From positions 33,635-97,634 of the forward strand of contig JAEEVK010000001.1 in NCBI GenBank assembly GCA_016287095.1: a stretch of 64,000 nucleotides of DNA, read 5' to 3'. Both the position numbers and the translations under genes were made by a program. Origin of the DNA: Lachnospiraceae bacterium. GTDB lineage: Bacteria > Bacillota > Clostridia > Lachnospirales > Lachnospiraceae. Under the pieces are notes generated by a model, which saw only the letters and a list, made by a program, of their open reading frames with translations, was not told the origin of the DNA and did no database searches. Position 1 is the stretch's first letter, and each line of letters begins with the position of its first letter. Below, piece after piece: positions 55,863-64,000 of the stretch.

Positions 55863-57329
55863 ATGAAAAAGAAACTTATCATCCGCATGTTAAGCATGAT
55901 ATTGTGCCTGGCACTGTTCGCAACAGGATGCGGATCAAAGCAGGAAGAAAACAGCAACAATATAACTAAAACTCCTGCAACCGAAAAAACAGACGAAAAC
56001 AACGGATCTGTGAAGAATGATGAAAAGGTCGAAGTAACACCTGAACCTACAGCTGAACCGGTTAAGAAAGTGGATTTTGCGGCATTGGCTGAAAATACCG
56101 ACAGGCTGGTAAAGGAAGCTATAGATCAGGTAAATGCCGGTGACTATACACCTTTAAGCGAGCCTGTAAAATACAATGTACTGTGGCTGGGATATACCCA
56201 TGTAACATATGGCGAGCTTGATTTCCAGATGACTGACTTTGACAAGAAATACCTGCAGGCGGTTGCCATCAATTTTGAGAAGAGTGTGGAAAGCATTACC
56301 AACCACAACCTGGATATCACTGTTGATCTGCATTTCATAGATGAGGCAACAACTTTAACCAAGGCCGATAACGATGAATGGCTGTTCCTGTCAAAGGATA
56401 CCGTACAGCCGGCAATCGATAATTTCAATGCAACAGGTGAATTTGATACCGTACTGACCACCGTGCAGACTGCCGGAGAGGAAAATCAGGCCAGGAACGA
56501 GGGCAAGGCCGGCTATGGTGTAAACTATGTAATGCTGGGAATAATGACACACAATATGAACACACCCATGGGCTATTCGACATTTGATCTTCAGAAGCCT
56601 TACGATGGTACATATCCTCTGGAAGATCCCGAGATCCCTTCGTTATATGCTACATCGGTAGCCGTACACGAATGGATGCATCAGTTTGAATACCTGGGAC
56701 AGCTGCTTGGTATTGTTTACCCTCCGACACATGCTTATATGGGACCTGACTCATATCCCGGTTATCAGCAGTATATAAACGGCCAAAACGATTATGATTA
56801 TTTTGAGTTCTACAAGCTGGTTCTTCAGGGTAAACTTCCTTACAATGACGGCAGCACAGTAAAGTATGTCGGCATGTATCCTAAGATGTGGCCTCTTATC
56901 AAGAGAAATGTATATAATCTCGGAAAGTTTGTTATTGAGAATGCAAATGGGGACGGATATCTTTGCGGACGCGATGATGAGCCCAGACTCTACACATCTA
57001 ATGATGCATGTATCTGGACTATCAAATATTTAAGTGACGGCAGATTTATGTTTTCTCCCGAAAAGATGCCTGATAAGCTTATCGATCTCGGTAATGCATG
57101 GGATATAGAGGATAACACCATAAGCCTTTGGATATACACAGGATATCTGGATGCACAGAGCTGGCGTATAAAGGAAAACAGTGACGGAAGCTATTCACTG
57201 CAGACACCTTACGAAAGCGGAAGACTTCTCACTATCAGGGATCCGCAGGGCGCATTCCTTGCCAGTGACGGAGCGAGCGGAGTACAGGACTGGAATATTA
57301 AGCCGATTGAAGTAGAAATAATGCAGTAA
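55863..57329 (+). CDS. Lipoprotein with HExxH zinc-protease-like motif
   Basis: 488 residues. A lipoprotein signal (lipobox ATGC, Cys23), a charged Thr/Pro/Glu-rich linker (25-70) and a soluble domain. 'SVAVHEWMHQFEYLGQLLG' contains HExxH (His270, Glu271, His274), the zinc-binding and catalytic motif of metalloproteases. The C-terminus ('SLQTPYESGRLLTIRDPQGAFL') recalls a ricin-like or beta-trefoil sugar-binding module. No named family. It is exported and lipid-anchored; its target, protein or glycan, is unknown. Confidence 0.75.
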   Translation: MKKKLIIRMLSMILCLALFATGCGSKQEENSNNITKTPATEKTDENNGSVKNDEKVEVTPEPTAEPVKKVDFAALAENTDRLVKEAIDQVNAGDYTPLSEPVKYNVLWLGYTHVTYGELDFQMTDFDKKYLQAVAINFEKSVESITNHNLDITVDLHFIDEATTLTKADNDEWLFLSKDTVQPAIDNFNATGEFDTVLTTVQTAGEENQARNEGKAGYGVNYVMLGIMTHNMNTPMGYSTFDLQKPYDGTYPLEDPEIPSLYATSVAVHEWMHQFEYLGQLLGIVYPPTHAYMGPDSYPGYQQYINGQNDYDYFEFYKLVLQGKLPYNDGSTVKYVGMYPKMWPLIKRNVYNLGKFVIENANGDGYLCGRDDEPRLYTSNDACIWTIKYLSDGRFMFSPEKMPDKLIDLGNAWDIEDNTISLWIYTGYLDAQSWRIKENSDGSYSLQTPYESGRLLTIRDPQGAFLASDGASGVQDWNIKPIEVEIMQ

Positions 57330-57347
57330 TAATATAGAAATAAACAA

Positions 57348-57393
57348 ACGGTTCCATGTCGCCAAAATACGGTGACATCGAACCGTCTTTTTT
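57348..57393. terminator. Terminator between the lipoprotein and diguanylate cyclase genes
   Basis: ACGGTTCCATGTC (57348-57360) pairs with GACATCGAACCGT (57374-57386) with one mismatch, followed by a T-run. Confidence 0.85.
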
Positions 57394-57413
57394 ATTCTTA
57401 TCTATAGTTTATA

Positions 57414-58487
57414 TCACTTTCGTCTATCCTTACCGGTTAACTCATAAAACCGTTTCTTTTCCTCATATAGCATTGTGTCTGCTCTGTGATAAAGGTCATC
57501 AATAGTACTGCCTTCTGATTTCATGGCATATCCAACAGAAACAGTATATGGAGTTTTTGCAACTTCCAGCTTTATATGATCTATTAAGACCTTTACTTCG
57601 TCCTCGCTTGAGTTGTTACACAGTACTATGAACTCATCACCGCCGATACGATACACCCTGTGTTTACGCTGTGCTGCTCTTAAAAAGCTGTCTGCAATAG
57701 CCTTCAAAGCGGCGTCTCCGGCAATATGTCCCTTGGTATCGTTAATCTCTTTTAAACCATTCATATCTATGGTGATAACAGAGGTAATTATTCCAAAATT
57801 CTTTTCAGAATTAAAATAATAGCTTTGACGGTTTAACAGCTTGGTTAGCGGATCACGCTTGGTATACTGCTGTAGCAGGAAGACATAATATAAAAGAATA
57901 TCTATGGCTATCGTGGCAACAAACCAGTGAAGTACCACTTCATCTAGAAACATTGGCACAAGTAGGCATACAACTGCGGTAACAGACATAAAGATCAGCA
58001 AAGGAAAATCCTCTTTCTGCCGTCTTTTACTGGTAAACATTCTGATTATAAAATATGCCAGATACAGTCCGCAGACAATGTACGCAATATGACCCACCGG
58101 ACCGCGGTGAAAATGATTATTCTGATCGATAGTGAAAACAATACCGGTCGGGATGGATATAAAACAAAGGATCATATTTATGATAGCCGGGATCAATACA
58201 TACACTCTTTGTTCCCGGTACACTATCATTATTATCTCGACAAGGATAAATGCAACAAGGCTGTAATTCACGGCACTCAGTATGGTTCTCCATATTGAAT
58301 ATTCCGGCTGGTTGCCAAGATAGGTCTCTATGTAACAAAAGATCGAGTATATAAAAAGTATGAAGTTTGTAATTGCTATACGCCGTATCATCCTGCGTTC
58401 AAGGTGTATATCGGATATCAGCAATATGGACATGCCTATAAGGGGTACCAGCATTACCCAATGTTGTTCCAAATAATCAGAAATCAT
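57414..58487 (-). CDS. Membrane diguanylate cyclase (GGDEF)
   Basis: 357 residues. Six to seven N-terminal membrane helices (about 10-205) and a GGDEF domain with intact motif 'YRIGGDEFIVL' and substrate-binding 'TIDMNGLKEINDTKGHIAGD'. No RxxD inhibition site is visible just before GGDEF, so it may lack product feedback. It makes c-di-GMP. AAGGAGG precedes the ATG. With the EAL protein at 45.7-48.3 kb the window carries opposing c-di-GMP enzymes. Confidence 0.93.
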   Translation of the reverse strand: MISDYLEQHWVMLVPLIGMSILLISDIHLERRMIRRIAITNFILFIYSIFCYIETYLGNQPEYSIWRTILSAVNYSLVAFILVEIIMIVYREQRVYVLIPAIINMILCFISIPTGIVFTIDQNNHFHRGPVGHIAYIVCGLYLAYFIIRMFTSKRRQKEDFPLLIFMSVTAVVCLLVPMFLDEVVLHWFVATIAIDILLYYVFLLQQYTKRDPLTKLLNRQSYYFNSEKNFGIITSVITIDMNGLKEINDTKGHIAGDAALKAIADSFLRAAQRKHRVYRIGGDEFIVLCNNSSEDEVKVLIDHIKLEVAKTPYTVSVGYAMKSEGSTIDDLYHRADTMLYEEKKRFYELTGKDRRK

Positions 58488-58586
58488 TTGAGTACCTCCT
58501 TACAGAAAAGTTTTGATATATTTATACCATATTTTTCTGCATTATTCAAGTATTTCTTATAGGAATGATACCCTTCTGACTTCAAT

Positions 58587-60563
58587 TCAATCAAACACTC
58601 CAGAAACTTCCGCACCCTTTTTTATAAAAGCTATAAACTTGTCTATGGGAGCATTGCATTCAAGCCACTTTCCACCGGAAACAATATCTTTACTGTTTAC
58701 ATCCTGCCACTCTCCTTCGGGCAGATAAACCTTTCTGGATGTACGGCCTTGCTCAGTGATAGGTGCAAACAGAATATCCTCTCCAAACATATACTGATCC
58801 TCAAGCTCATAACATACAGGATCATTATAGTATTCAAAAAACATCGGGCGCATGATCGGCTTGCCCTCTTTCGAAGCTATATCCATATGCTTCACAATGT
58901 AAGGCTTTAAACGCTCACGCAATTTAACGAGTTCTGCGAGTATTTCATAATTTTCATCACCAAAGCTCCAGATCTCGTTTTCTCCACCGGTGCGTTCCTT
59001 GATACCGGGGAAACGGTCGGTCTGCTCGGGAGTACGGATTCTTGCCCCATGCAGTCTCATTACCGGACAGAATACACCAAACTGGGCCCAACGCACTATA
59101 AGCTCACGGAAATAATCACTTCTGGTATCTCCCGAATGAAAACCACCGATATCACTGTTCCACCACGGTATACCGCTCATCGACATTGAAAGTCCTGTTT
59201 TTACACTCATACGAAGATTAAGGAATGTCGATGCAATATCTCCGTTCCATACAAGCGAGCCAAACTTTTGCGTTCCGGGATATGCAGCACGTGTAAGGAT
59301 TATTATTTCATCCTCTCCTGCCTGCTTTAATCCATCATAGAACATCTTGCTGTAATAATACGGATAAAGCATAGCAGTCTGGGCACCGTTGCCGGCATAA
59401 AACTTAAGATTGGAATACTGCTGGGGATGTACCTCCGGCTCTGCCTCATCAAGCCAGAAATTATGAATCCCCTTATCATAATAATTCTTTTTTACCTTAT
59501 CCCAAACAAAAGGACCTGTTTTCGGATGTGTCACATCGATAAATGTCTGCTGACCGTAAAAATCAAAGGTGCCATACTGCCCGCACTCTGTACGAACCAG
59601 CATATTTCCGTCATTCATCTCACGATAATTCTCACTTGCGGGATTGATCGTGGGCCAGATTGAAACTATCGGCTGAACACCCATCTCCTTTAGTTCACGG
59701 CACATACCCTCCGGATCGGGCCAGTACTTAGGATCAAATTTCCATTCACCCTGCTCTGTCCAATGGAAATAATCGATAACGATGGCTGCAAGAGGCACAC
59801 CTCTTTTCTTATATTCACGGGCAACATTAAGCACATCGTCCTGGCACTCATAACGCAGCCTGCTCTGCCAGAAACCTGCCGCCCAATCCGGAAACTTAGG
59901 TGCATATCCCGTAAGATCACAATAAATCTTTAAGGTTTCTGCAGGAGTCTCACCTGCATATACCAGATAATCAGCCTGATATGCGCTGTCAGCCTCCCAC
60001 ATGATATGGTTTTTAGTAGTTTCGCATCTTCCGGGAGCCGGATTGTTCCAAAATATGCCATATCCTAAAGATGAATAGATTACAGGCACAGCTGACTTGG
60101 TATTGTAATGCATAAGATTACAGCTGCTCCCCTGCCTGTCAAAAAAGTCTTCCTGTTCCTGTCCAAGCCCGTAAAAATGCTCGCCCTGATTTGATTCAAA
60201 TATAACCTTTATATGATAGTTATCACCCTCGGTATGGATGTTTCGACATGTATAATCCCCTTCATACTTGGTACGCAATACAGAAACATCATCCCGGTAA
60301 TATGTTATGATACCGCCATACCATGGAGTCCCGGCGTCTACAGTTACAGACATATGTCCGTTTTTAAGTGTAGCCTTTTTCCCATCACCTTCCAAAGAAA
60401 TGACTGCTCCTTCTTTAGCAGGCTGTAATGTCCAGTTTTCATCAGATATCCTGCTGTTTTTTGTGGACCTGCAACGGATACAGTTGGGACCGTATGGTTC
60501 GATAACAGTCAATTCGTCACGTCTTTCAAAAACTATACGATTGTGCTCAATTGAAATGCTCAT
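58587..60563 (-). CDS. GH31 alpha-xylosidase/alpha-glucosidase family protein
   Basis: 658 residues. An N-terminal beta-sandwich, then a TIM barrel with 'DYFHWTEQGEWKFDPKYWPDP', nucleophile Asp in 'HNFWLDEAEPEV', acid Asp in 'LVWNGDIASTF' and 'GIPWWNSDIGGFHSGD'. GH31 enzymes remove alpha-linked xylose or glucose. No signal peptide, so it is cytoplasmic and acts on imported oligosaccharides, for instance from xyloglucan. Good ribosome binding site (CGGAGG). Divergent from an AraC regulator. Confidence 0.93.
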   Translation of the reverse strand: MSISIEHNRIVFERRDELTVIEPYGPNCIRCRSTKNSRISDENWTLQPAKEGAVISLEGDGKKATLKNGHMSVTVDAGTPWYGGIITYYRDDVSVLRTKYEGDYTCRNIHTEGDNYHIKVIFESNQGEHFYGLGQEQEDFFDRQGSSCNLMHYNTKSAVPVIYSSLGYGIFWNNPAPGRCETTKNHIMWEADSAYQADYLVYAGETPAETLKIYCDLTGYAPKFPDWAAGFWQSRLRYECQDDVLNVAREYKKRGVPLAAIVIDYFHWTEQGEWKFDPKYWPDPEGMCRELKEMGVQPIVSIWPTINPASENYREMNDGNMLVRTECGQYGTFDFYGQQTFIDVTHPKTGPFVWDKVKKNYYDKGIHNFWLDEAEPEVHPQQYSNLKFYAGNGAQTAMLYPYYYSKMFYDGLKQAGEDEIIILTRAAYPGTQKFGSLVWNGDIASTFLNLRMSVKTGLSMSMSGIPWWNSDIGGFHSGDTRSDYFRELIVRWAQFGVFCPVMRLHGARIRTPEQTDRFPGIKERTGGENEIWSFGDENYEILAELVKLRERLKPYIVKHMDIASKEGKPIMRPMFFEYYNDPVCYELEDQYMFGEDILFAPITEQGRTSRKVYLPEGEWQDVNSKDIVSGGKWLECNAPIDKFIAFIKKGAEVSGVFD

Positions 60564-60595
60564 GATATTTACCTCCGTACACTGTCTAAATAATC

Positions 60596-60631
60596 AATCA
60601 ATGATTTAATCAATGATTTAATCTATGATTT
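60596..60631. repeat. Three tandem 12-bp repeats in the GH31-AraC control region
   Basis: AATCAATGATTT (60596-60607), AATCAATGATTT (60608-60619) and AATCTATGATTT (60620-60631), preceded by an extra AATC. They lie 33 nt upstream of the GH31 start and are probably bound by the divergent AraC-type regulator. Confidence 0.7.
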
Positions 60632-60766
60632 CAGTATAATACATATTTTGAAATTATCTTTAAAAATACTATTATAAACTTGCACTATTTTGCTTTTTGT
60701 ATTATTATGAGGTTGTGCGATCTTTAAAACAACAGATTGTTAGAAATTTACAGTCAGGAGAATATC

Positions 60767-61642
60767 ATGGAAAAGATCAATTCATCATATACCGAAAACA
60801 TCATACATAAAACAGGTTCCAGCCCGTTTTCACTGCATAAAACGATAATAGAACCAGGTCAGAACAATGCTCTGTATCTTCACTGCCATCCGGAGGCAGA
60901 GTTGTTTCTTTTAGAGAAGGGCTCTGTTGATTTTCATATTGAATCCGAAAGTTTTACTTTGAATCCGGGTGACGGCATATTCATACCCCATGGTATGCTC
61001 CATAATGCAATACGCCCTACAAACTGCAGTAAAACCATCAGATATTATGCCATAGTTTTCTCTACCGAACCTATGGAAAGATGTTTTTCAAAGAACAGCC
61101 CGTTTTTCGAAGCCATTACATGCCATCGACAGGAATGTATTTACACTATTTTGTCAAGGAACAAAGAAAATCACAAATTACTCTCATATATGCGTGAGAT
61201 ACTCAATCTGTATGATACCTCTCCGTCAACCTGTGAATTGTCCATCCAGGGATATCTTTTTGTATGCTGGCAAGAGTTATATAACCTTCATTTTTCAAAA
61301 TTCACCAACTCTTCTGATGACAACGGTATCAACAGGGAACTTTTCCATAGTATGGACTATATACAGGAGCATTACTCCGATCCGTTAACCTTGGAAAACA
61401 TGGCAAGATCAGCAGGATACAGCGTCAGCTACTACTGCCACAGTTTCAGAAATCTTACAGGGAGCACCCCATTCGAATATCTTAACCGTATCCGCATAGT
61501 AAAATCCTGCGAGCTGCTTTCATCCACAAACAAAAAAATAACTGAAATTGCCTCCCTGGTTGGGTTCAACAATATCAGTTATTTCAATCGTACATTTTAT
61601 AAAACAATGGGAGTCACGCCCTCGGCTTACCGCAAGGCGTAA
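60767..61642 (+). CDS. AraC family transcriptional regulator
   Basis: About 291 residues. A cupin domain ('LHCHPEAELFLLEKGSVDFHIESE', 'PGDGIFIPHGMLHNAI') and a C-terminal AraC helix-turn-helix pair ('LTLENMARSAGYSVSYYCHSFRNLTGSTPFEYL', 'ITEIASLVGFNNISYFNRTFYKTMGVTPSAYRK'). ATG 60767 has AGGAG 6 nt upstream. Divergent from the GH31 gene and the likely controller of it through the 12-bp repeats. Confidence 0.92.
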   Translation: MEKINSSYTENIIHKTGSSPFSLHKTIIEPGQNNALYLHCHPEAELFLLEKGSVDFHIESESFTLNPGDGIFIPHGMLHNAIRPTNCSKTIRYYAIVFSTEPMERCFSKNSPFFEAITCHRQECIYTILSRNKENHKLLSYMREILNLYDTSPSTCELSIQGYLFVCWQELYNLHFSKFTNSSDDNGINRELFHSMDYIQEHYSDPLTLENMARSAGYSVSYYCHSFRNLTGSTPFEYLNRIRIVKSCELLSSTNKKITEIASLVGFNNISYFNRTFYKTMGVTPSAYRKA

Positions 61643-61653
61643 ATCAAACACAA

Positions 61654-62223
61654 CTACATCTTCTTTATTACAGGTTCTATCCTTTTGGCGATAACAACGG
61701 CAAGTGCCATCTTTATCAGGTCCGGAATGATGAAGGGAAACACACACCATCCCAGGACAGTAAGCAGTCCTACTTCTCCGGTATTCTTCATATAAAGATG
61801 CATGAACCAGGCTGTTCCAAAAGCATAGCAAATTATGAGACCAAGAACAAGTGCTGCTATTTTGATAACTAATTTTTTCTTAAATAATTTCGTAAACAGC
61901 ATATATATAAGGCCGACAAACAAGAATCCAAGGATATAGCCGCCTGTATTTCCCAATAATACCCCGATGCCTCCGTTAAATCCGGCAAATACAGGAGCTC
62001 CGACTGCTCCAAGCAGTATATATATAAGTATTGCCAGGGTACCTCTTTCACCTCCGAGAAGCAGCAGCACGAAAAAGACAGCAAATGTCTGAAGTGTAAA
62101 CGGTACTGCTGTCGGTATACTTATCCAGGAACAAATGGCTATTAATGTAGCTCCCATCGCGATATAAACCATATCTATCACTTTGGATCCTGTTCTTTTC
62201 TTAACTGCTTCTGTACTACTCAT
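61654..62223 (-). CDS. bioY: Biotin transporter BioY (S component)
   Basis: 189 residues with six helices. 'AICSWISIPTAVPFTLQTFAVF', 'LGGERGTLAILIYILLGAVGAPVFAGFNGG' and 'GNTGGYILGFLFVGL' are the BioY signatures. BioY binds biotin for uptake and may use the EcfT/EcfA module coded elsewhere in the window or work alone. Expression is under a BirA operator directly upstream. Confidence 0.95.
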   Translation of the reverse strand: MSSTEAVKKRTGSKVIDMVYIAMGATLIAICSWISIPTAVPFTLQTFAVFFVLLLLGGERGTLAILIYILLGAVGAPVFAGFNGGIGVLLGNTGGYILGFLFVGLIYMLFTKLFKKKLVIKIAALVLGLIICYAFGTAWFMHLYMKNTGEVGLLTVLGWCVFPFIIPDLIKMALAVVIAKRIEPVIKKM

Positions 62224-62282
62224 GGTATCAAAGCCTCCAAAATGTCCATTTTATTTTGCATCATAATCTAAATGCCTGAATA

Positions 62283-62337
62283 AAGATAGCACACAAAAAA
62301 GAGATTGTCAACCTCTTTTTGTATTAAGGTTGACAAT
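62283..62337 (-). promoter_or_regulatory. bioY promoter with BirA operator
   Basis: A perfect inverted repeat ATTGTCAACC (62304-62313) / GGTTGACAAT (62328-62337) with a 14-nt spacer matches the BirA operator TTGTAAACC-N14/15-GGTTTACAA type. On the minus strand TTGACA (62306-62311) inside the operator is a -35 element, with TATCTT (62283-62288) 17 nt on. Biotin-loaded BirA would block bioY. The far arm lies in the last codons of birA. Confidence 0.92.
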
Positions 62338-63103
62338 CTGATATATTCTCTATAATTTTTGCTATGAGTACATTTTTTGAAATGGTTGCCTTACCGGTTT
62401 CAAACAAGCTGGATGCTCTGTTCTTCACATCCTCCGGGAAACTGCTTATATCCGAATCAAAGTTAATACCAATTCCCGCAACTATCCACTGCAAAGTGTT
62501 ACTGTCAAATTCGCTGCCGGACTCTAGCAGAATACCGCATATTTTTTTACCGTTAACGTACAGATCATTAATTCCGTCTATATAAGGCTCTATACCGGTA
62601 AGCTCTCTTATTGCGCTGATCACTGCATTCCCCACAAAGGATGTGACCGCCTTGCTATCTGTATCTGTTAACATTTCCGGCTTTAAAACAATACTCATAT
62701 AGAGCCCGCCTTTAGGAGAAAAGAACGAGTGATCCTTCCTGCCTCTACCACCGGTCTGTGTTACTGCTACAATTGCTGTCCCATGAGCCGCTCCTTTCAT
62801 GGCAAGCTCTTTTGCCTTGTCACTTGTGGAATCCAGGCTTTCATAAACAAGTATATCCGTTTTCCTTAAATTCTCAGGTAAAATGGCTTTTATTCCTTCC
62901 ACAGATATAATATCGGATTTACCTGTCATCTTGTAGCCCTTGTTACTGATCGCCTCAATGTCATAGCCTTTTTCACGAAGATCTTTTATAGCTTTCCAAA
63001 CGGCATTCCTTGAAATGCCACACTGTCTCGCCATTTCTTCCCCGGAAGTATATAAATCTTTATTGGATTCAAGTATGAACAGTACTTTTTTAGATGTATC
63101 CAC
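62324..63103 (-). CDS. birA: Bifunctional biotin-protein ligase / biotin repressor BirA
   Basis: About 259 residues. N-terminal helix-turn-helix ('GEEMARQCGISRNAVWKAIKDLREKGYDIEA') for repression and a ligase domain with the biotinyl-AMP loop 'GGRGRKDHSFFSPKGG', 'SIVLKPE' and 'KKICGILLES'. It attaches biotin to acetyl-CoA carboxylase-type carriers. GTG 63103 is favoured, since GGAGGT lies 7 nt upstream; the longer frame from 63124 has no site. Its stop overlaps the operator of bioY. Confidence 0.93.
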   Translation of the reverse strand: MDTSKKVLFILESNKDLYTSGEEMARQCGISRNAVWKAIKDLREKGYDIEAISNKGYKMTGKSDIISVEGIKAILPENLRKTDILVYESLDSTSDKAKELAMKGAAHGTAIVAVTQTGGRGRKDHSFFSPKGGLYMSIVLKPEMLTDTDSKAVTSFVGNAVISAIRELTGIEPYIDGINDLYVNGKKICGILLESGSEFDSNTLQWIVAGIGINFDSDISSFPEDVKNRASSLFETGKATISKNVLIAKIIENISDCQP

Positions 63104-63183
63104 CCCAAATACCTCCATATTCACAAATCTATTCTTATTATTCTAAAAAGCGCTTTCGCAGCTGTTTTATCTGTTTTCTTCTC

Positions 63184-63438
63184 TTAACTGTTCTTTCCCA
63201 TCAGTGCTTTAATCGGGTTCACGCCCTTTGCCATGGCATAGATGGAATCCTGCTCATTGTCCATATACTCCTTCAGTGACTTTAACTCGTCCTCACTGAA
63301 ACCCTTGTTCCGTATAAGACCGCATCCCGGTAAAGAATACTCAGCAGACTTGTCGCCATCCTGGAACAGGACATAAACCGCCTTTTTATCTCCGGATCTT
63401 GTCATGGAAGATACACTCATCTTAATTTCACCGTTCAT
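63184..63438 (-). CDS. Small conserved-type protein (84 aa), unknown
   Basis: 84 residues, no membrane segment. N-terminal beta-like part ('KMSVSSMTRSGDKKAVYVLFQDG'), 'SAEYSLPGCGLIRNKGFSEDELKSLKEYM' and a C-terminal 'VNPIKALMGK'. AAGGGG 9 nt before the ATG. It follows the 117-aa gene by 10 nt and ends before birA. I do not recognise the family. Confidence 0.7.
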   Translation of the reverse strand: MNGEIKMSVSSMTRSGDKKAVYVLFQDGDKSAEYSLPGCGLIRNKGFSEDELKSLKEYMDNEQDSIYAMAKGVNPIKALMGKNS

Positions 63439-63448
63439 AAGCTACCCC

Positions 63449-63802
63449 TTAATTTAATGTTTCAGATACTTCTGTATCTTCCCAGTTCTTATATGCTTCA
63501 TCCCATCCATCAAAATCATTTTGCCACTCATCAGAATATTGGGTTTTAAAAACTGACGAACTGCTGTTTGAGGAACTGCTGTCAGAGGAATTCTTAAGAG
63601 AGAATTTATAAGAAGATGCATAAGACTTATTATGAGACTGATCTACACTTTCGCTTTCGGCGTCATCGTCCTGATCTTCCTTTGCTATAGTGTACTTACT
63701 GCGGCCAATAAAGTATACAAATGCAAAAACCAATACCAGGCAAGCCAAAATAATTGCTCTGGTAGTGCCTTTATTCTTTTCATTATCATTTGTCATAGTC
63801 AT
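63449..63802 (-). CDS. Small single-pass membrane protein (117 aa), unknown
   Basis: 117 residues: a short polar N-terminus, one membrane helix (about 13-33, 'AIILACLVLVFAFVYFIG') and a Ser-rich, acidic outer part with 'SSDSSSSNSSSS' and an aromatic end ('YSDEWQNDFDGWDEAYKNW'). AGGAG is 3 nt before the first ATG and 9 nt before a second. Probably exposed outside the membrane. Function unknown; operon with the 84-aa gene. Confidence 0.65.
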   Translation of the reverse strand: MTMTNDNEKNKGTTRAIILACLVLVFAFVYFIGRSKYTIAKEDQDDDAESESVDQSHNKSYASSYKFSLKNSSDSSSSNSSSSVFKTQYSDEWQNDFDGWDEAYKNWEDTEVSETLN

Positions 63803-63924
63803 GTTCTCCTATTTCAAATTTACACTTACATTATTCATAACTGAATACCATTATACCAAAATAATATTATGTTTTCAAATAAAAATAGCCTTAACATATA
63901 AAAAAAATCCTCTTATAAATGTGA

Positions 63925-63962
63925 AAATCAGGTCATATCAAAGTGATATGGCCTGATTTTTT
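63925..63962. terminator. Strong hairpin near the right edge, terminator
   Basis: AAATCAGGTCATATCA pairs with TGATATGGCCTGATTT (one wobble) around a 3-nt loop, with a T-run on the plus strand. The minus-strand tail is only four T residues. It most likely ends a minus-strand gene entering from the right. Confidence 0.7.
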
Positions 63963-63972
63963 AGTTCATTAT

Positions 63973-64000
63973 TTAATCATCATCCGGCTTACTTTTTTAC
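63973..64000 (-). CDS. Possible 3' end of a gene that continues past the window
   Basis: On the minus strand the frame KKSKPDDD-stop runs to the window edge, immediately before the hairpin. The acidic ending and following terminator fit a gene end, but only eight or nine codons are visible. Confidence 0.3.

Noticed and set aside
60591..60635. CRISPR-like array from the 12-bp repeats
   Set aside because: Units are directly adjacent with no spacers and number only three; operator-like.

Overview
The window looks like a chromosomal segment of an anaerobic, moderately AT-rich Firmicute, most probably a Lachnospiraceae (Butyrivibrio-like) gut or rumen bacterium. The basis is strong AGGAGG-type ribosome binding sites, TTGACA/TATAAT promoters with 17-nt spacers, Firmicute-type LexA boxes, a DUF6320/acyltransferase/esterase trio, hydrogenase-related genes and many hemicellulose and glycoside genes. 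No rRNA, tRNA, phage, insertion-sequence transposase or CRISPR array was seen. The genus is an inference from protein style, not a proven identification.

Layout. 0-12 kb is mostly housekeeping: GtrA and NUDIX; U32 peptidase and zapA; argH; an SH3-domain membrane protein; an mgtE-argS operon with a 48-codon ORF in the mgtE leader; and a divergent CNNM/CorC-type protein. A 217-nt palindromic, strongly structured element fills the gap at 11,978-12,194. 12.2-21.1 kb, all on the minus strand, holds an ECF-transporter locus behind a cobalamin-type riboswitch: two DUF4430 (transcobalamin C-terminal-like) surface proteins, one joined to an alpha/alpha-barrel domain as in animal intrinsic factor and transcobalamin, then EcfT, a fused EcfA1A2, an esterase, a YdcF-like protein and an ECF S component. 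I read it as a vitamin B12 capture and uptake system and consider it the most interesting locus here. 21-35 kb carries a nucleoside-type deaminase, GH2, an AI-2E family transporter, an NlpC/P60 surface protein, a GT2 and a GH43 / sugar isomerase / two Gfo-Idh-MocA dehydrogenase cluster with a divergent AraC regulator.

35.6-39.5 kb is a GntR (YtrA-type) controlled pair of ABC transporters whose promoter carries three near-identical 10-bp repeats. 39.6-43 kb holds hydE, an AlkD-like protein and an unusual esterase-GNAT fusion. 43-45.6 kb is an SOS operon (Y-family polymerase, a 73-aa protein, SRAP/HMCES) with two LexA-box matches flanking its promoter. 45.7-53.9 kb is a six-gene minus-strand operon that starts with a soluble [FeFe]-hydrogenase-like sensor fused to a chemoreceptor signalling domain and ends with an EAL phosphodiesterase. 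54-64 kb carries SulP, a metalloprotease-like lipoprotein, a diguanylate cyclase, GH31 with a divergent AraC regulator, bioY-birA with a textbook BirA operator, and two small conserved-looking proteins.

Start codons were moved from the longest reading frame wherever a Shine-Dalgarno sequence clearly pointed to a downstream start. Promoters and operators are read by eye.
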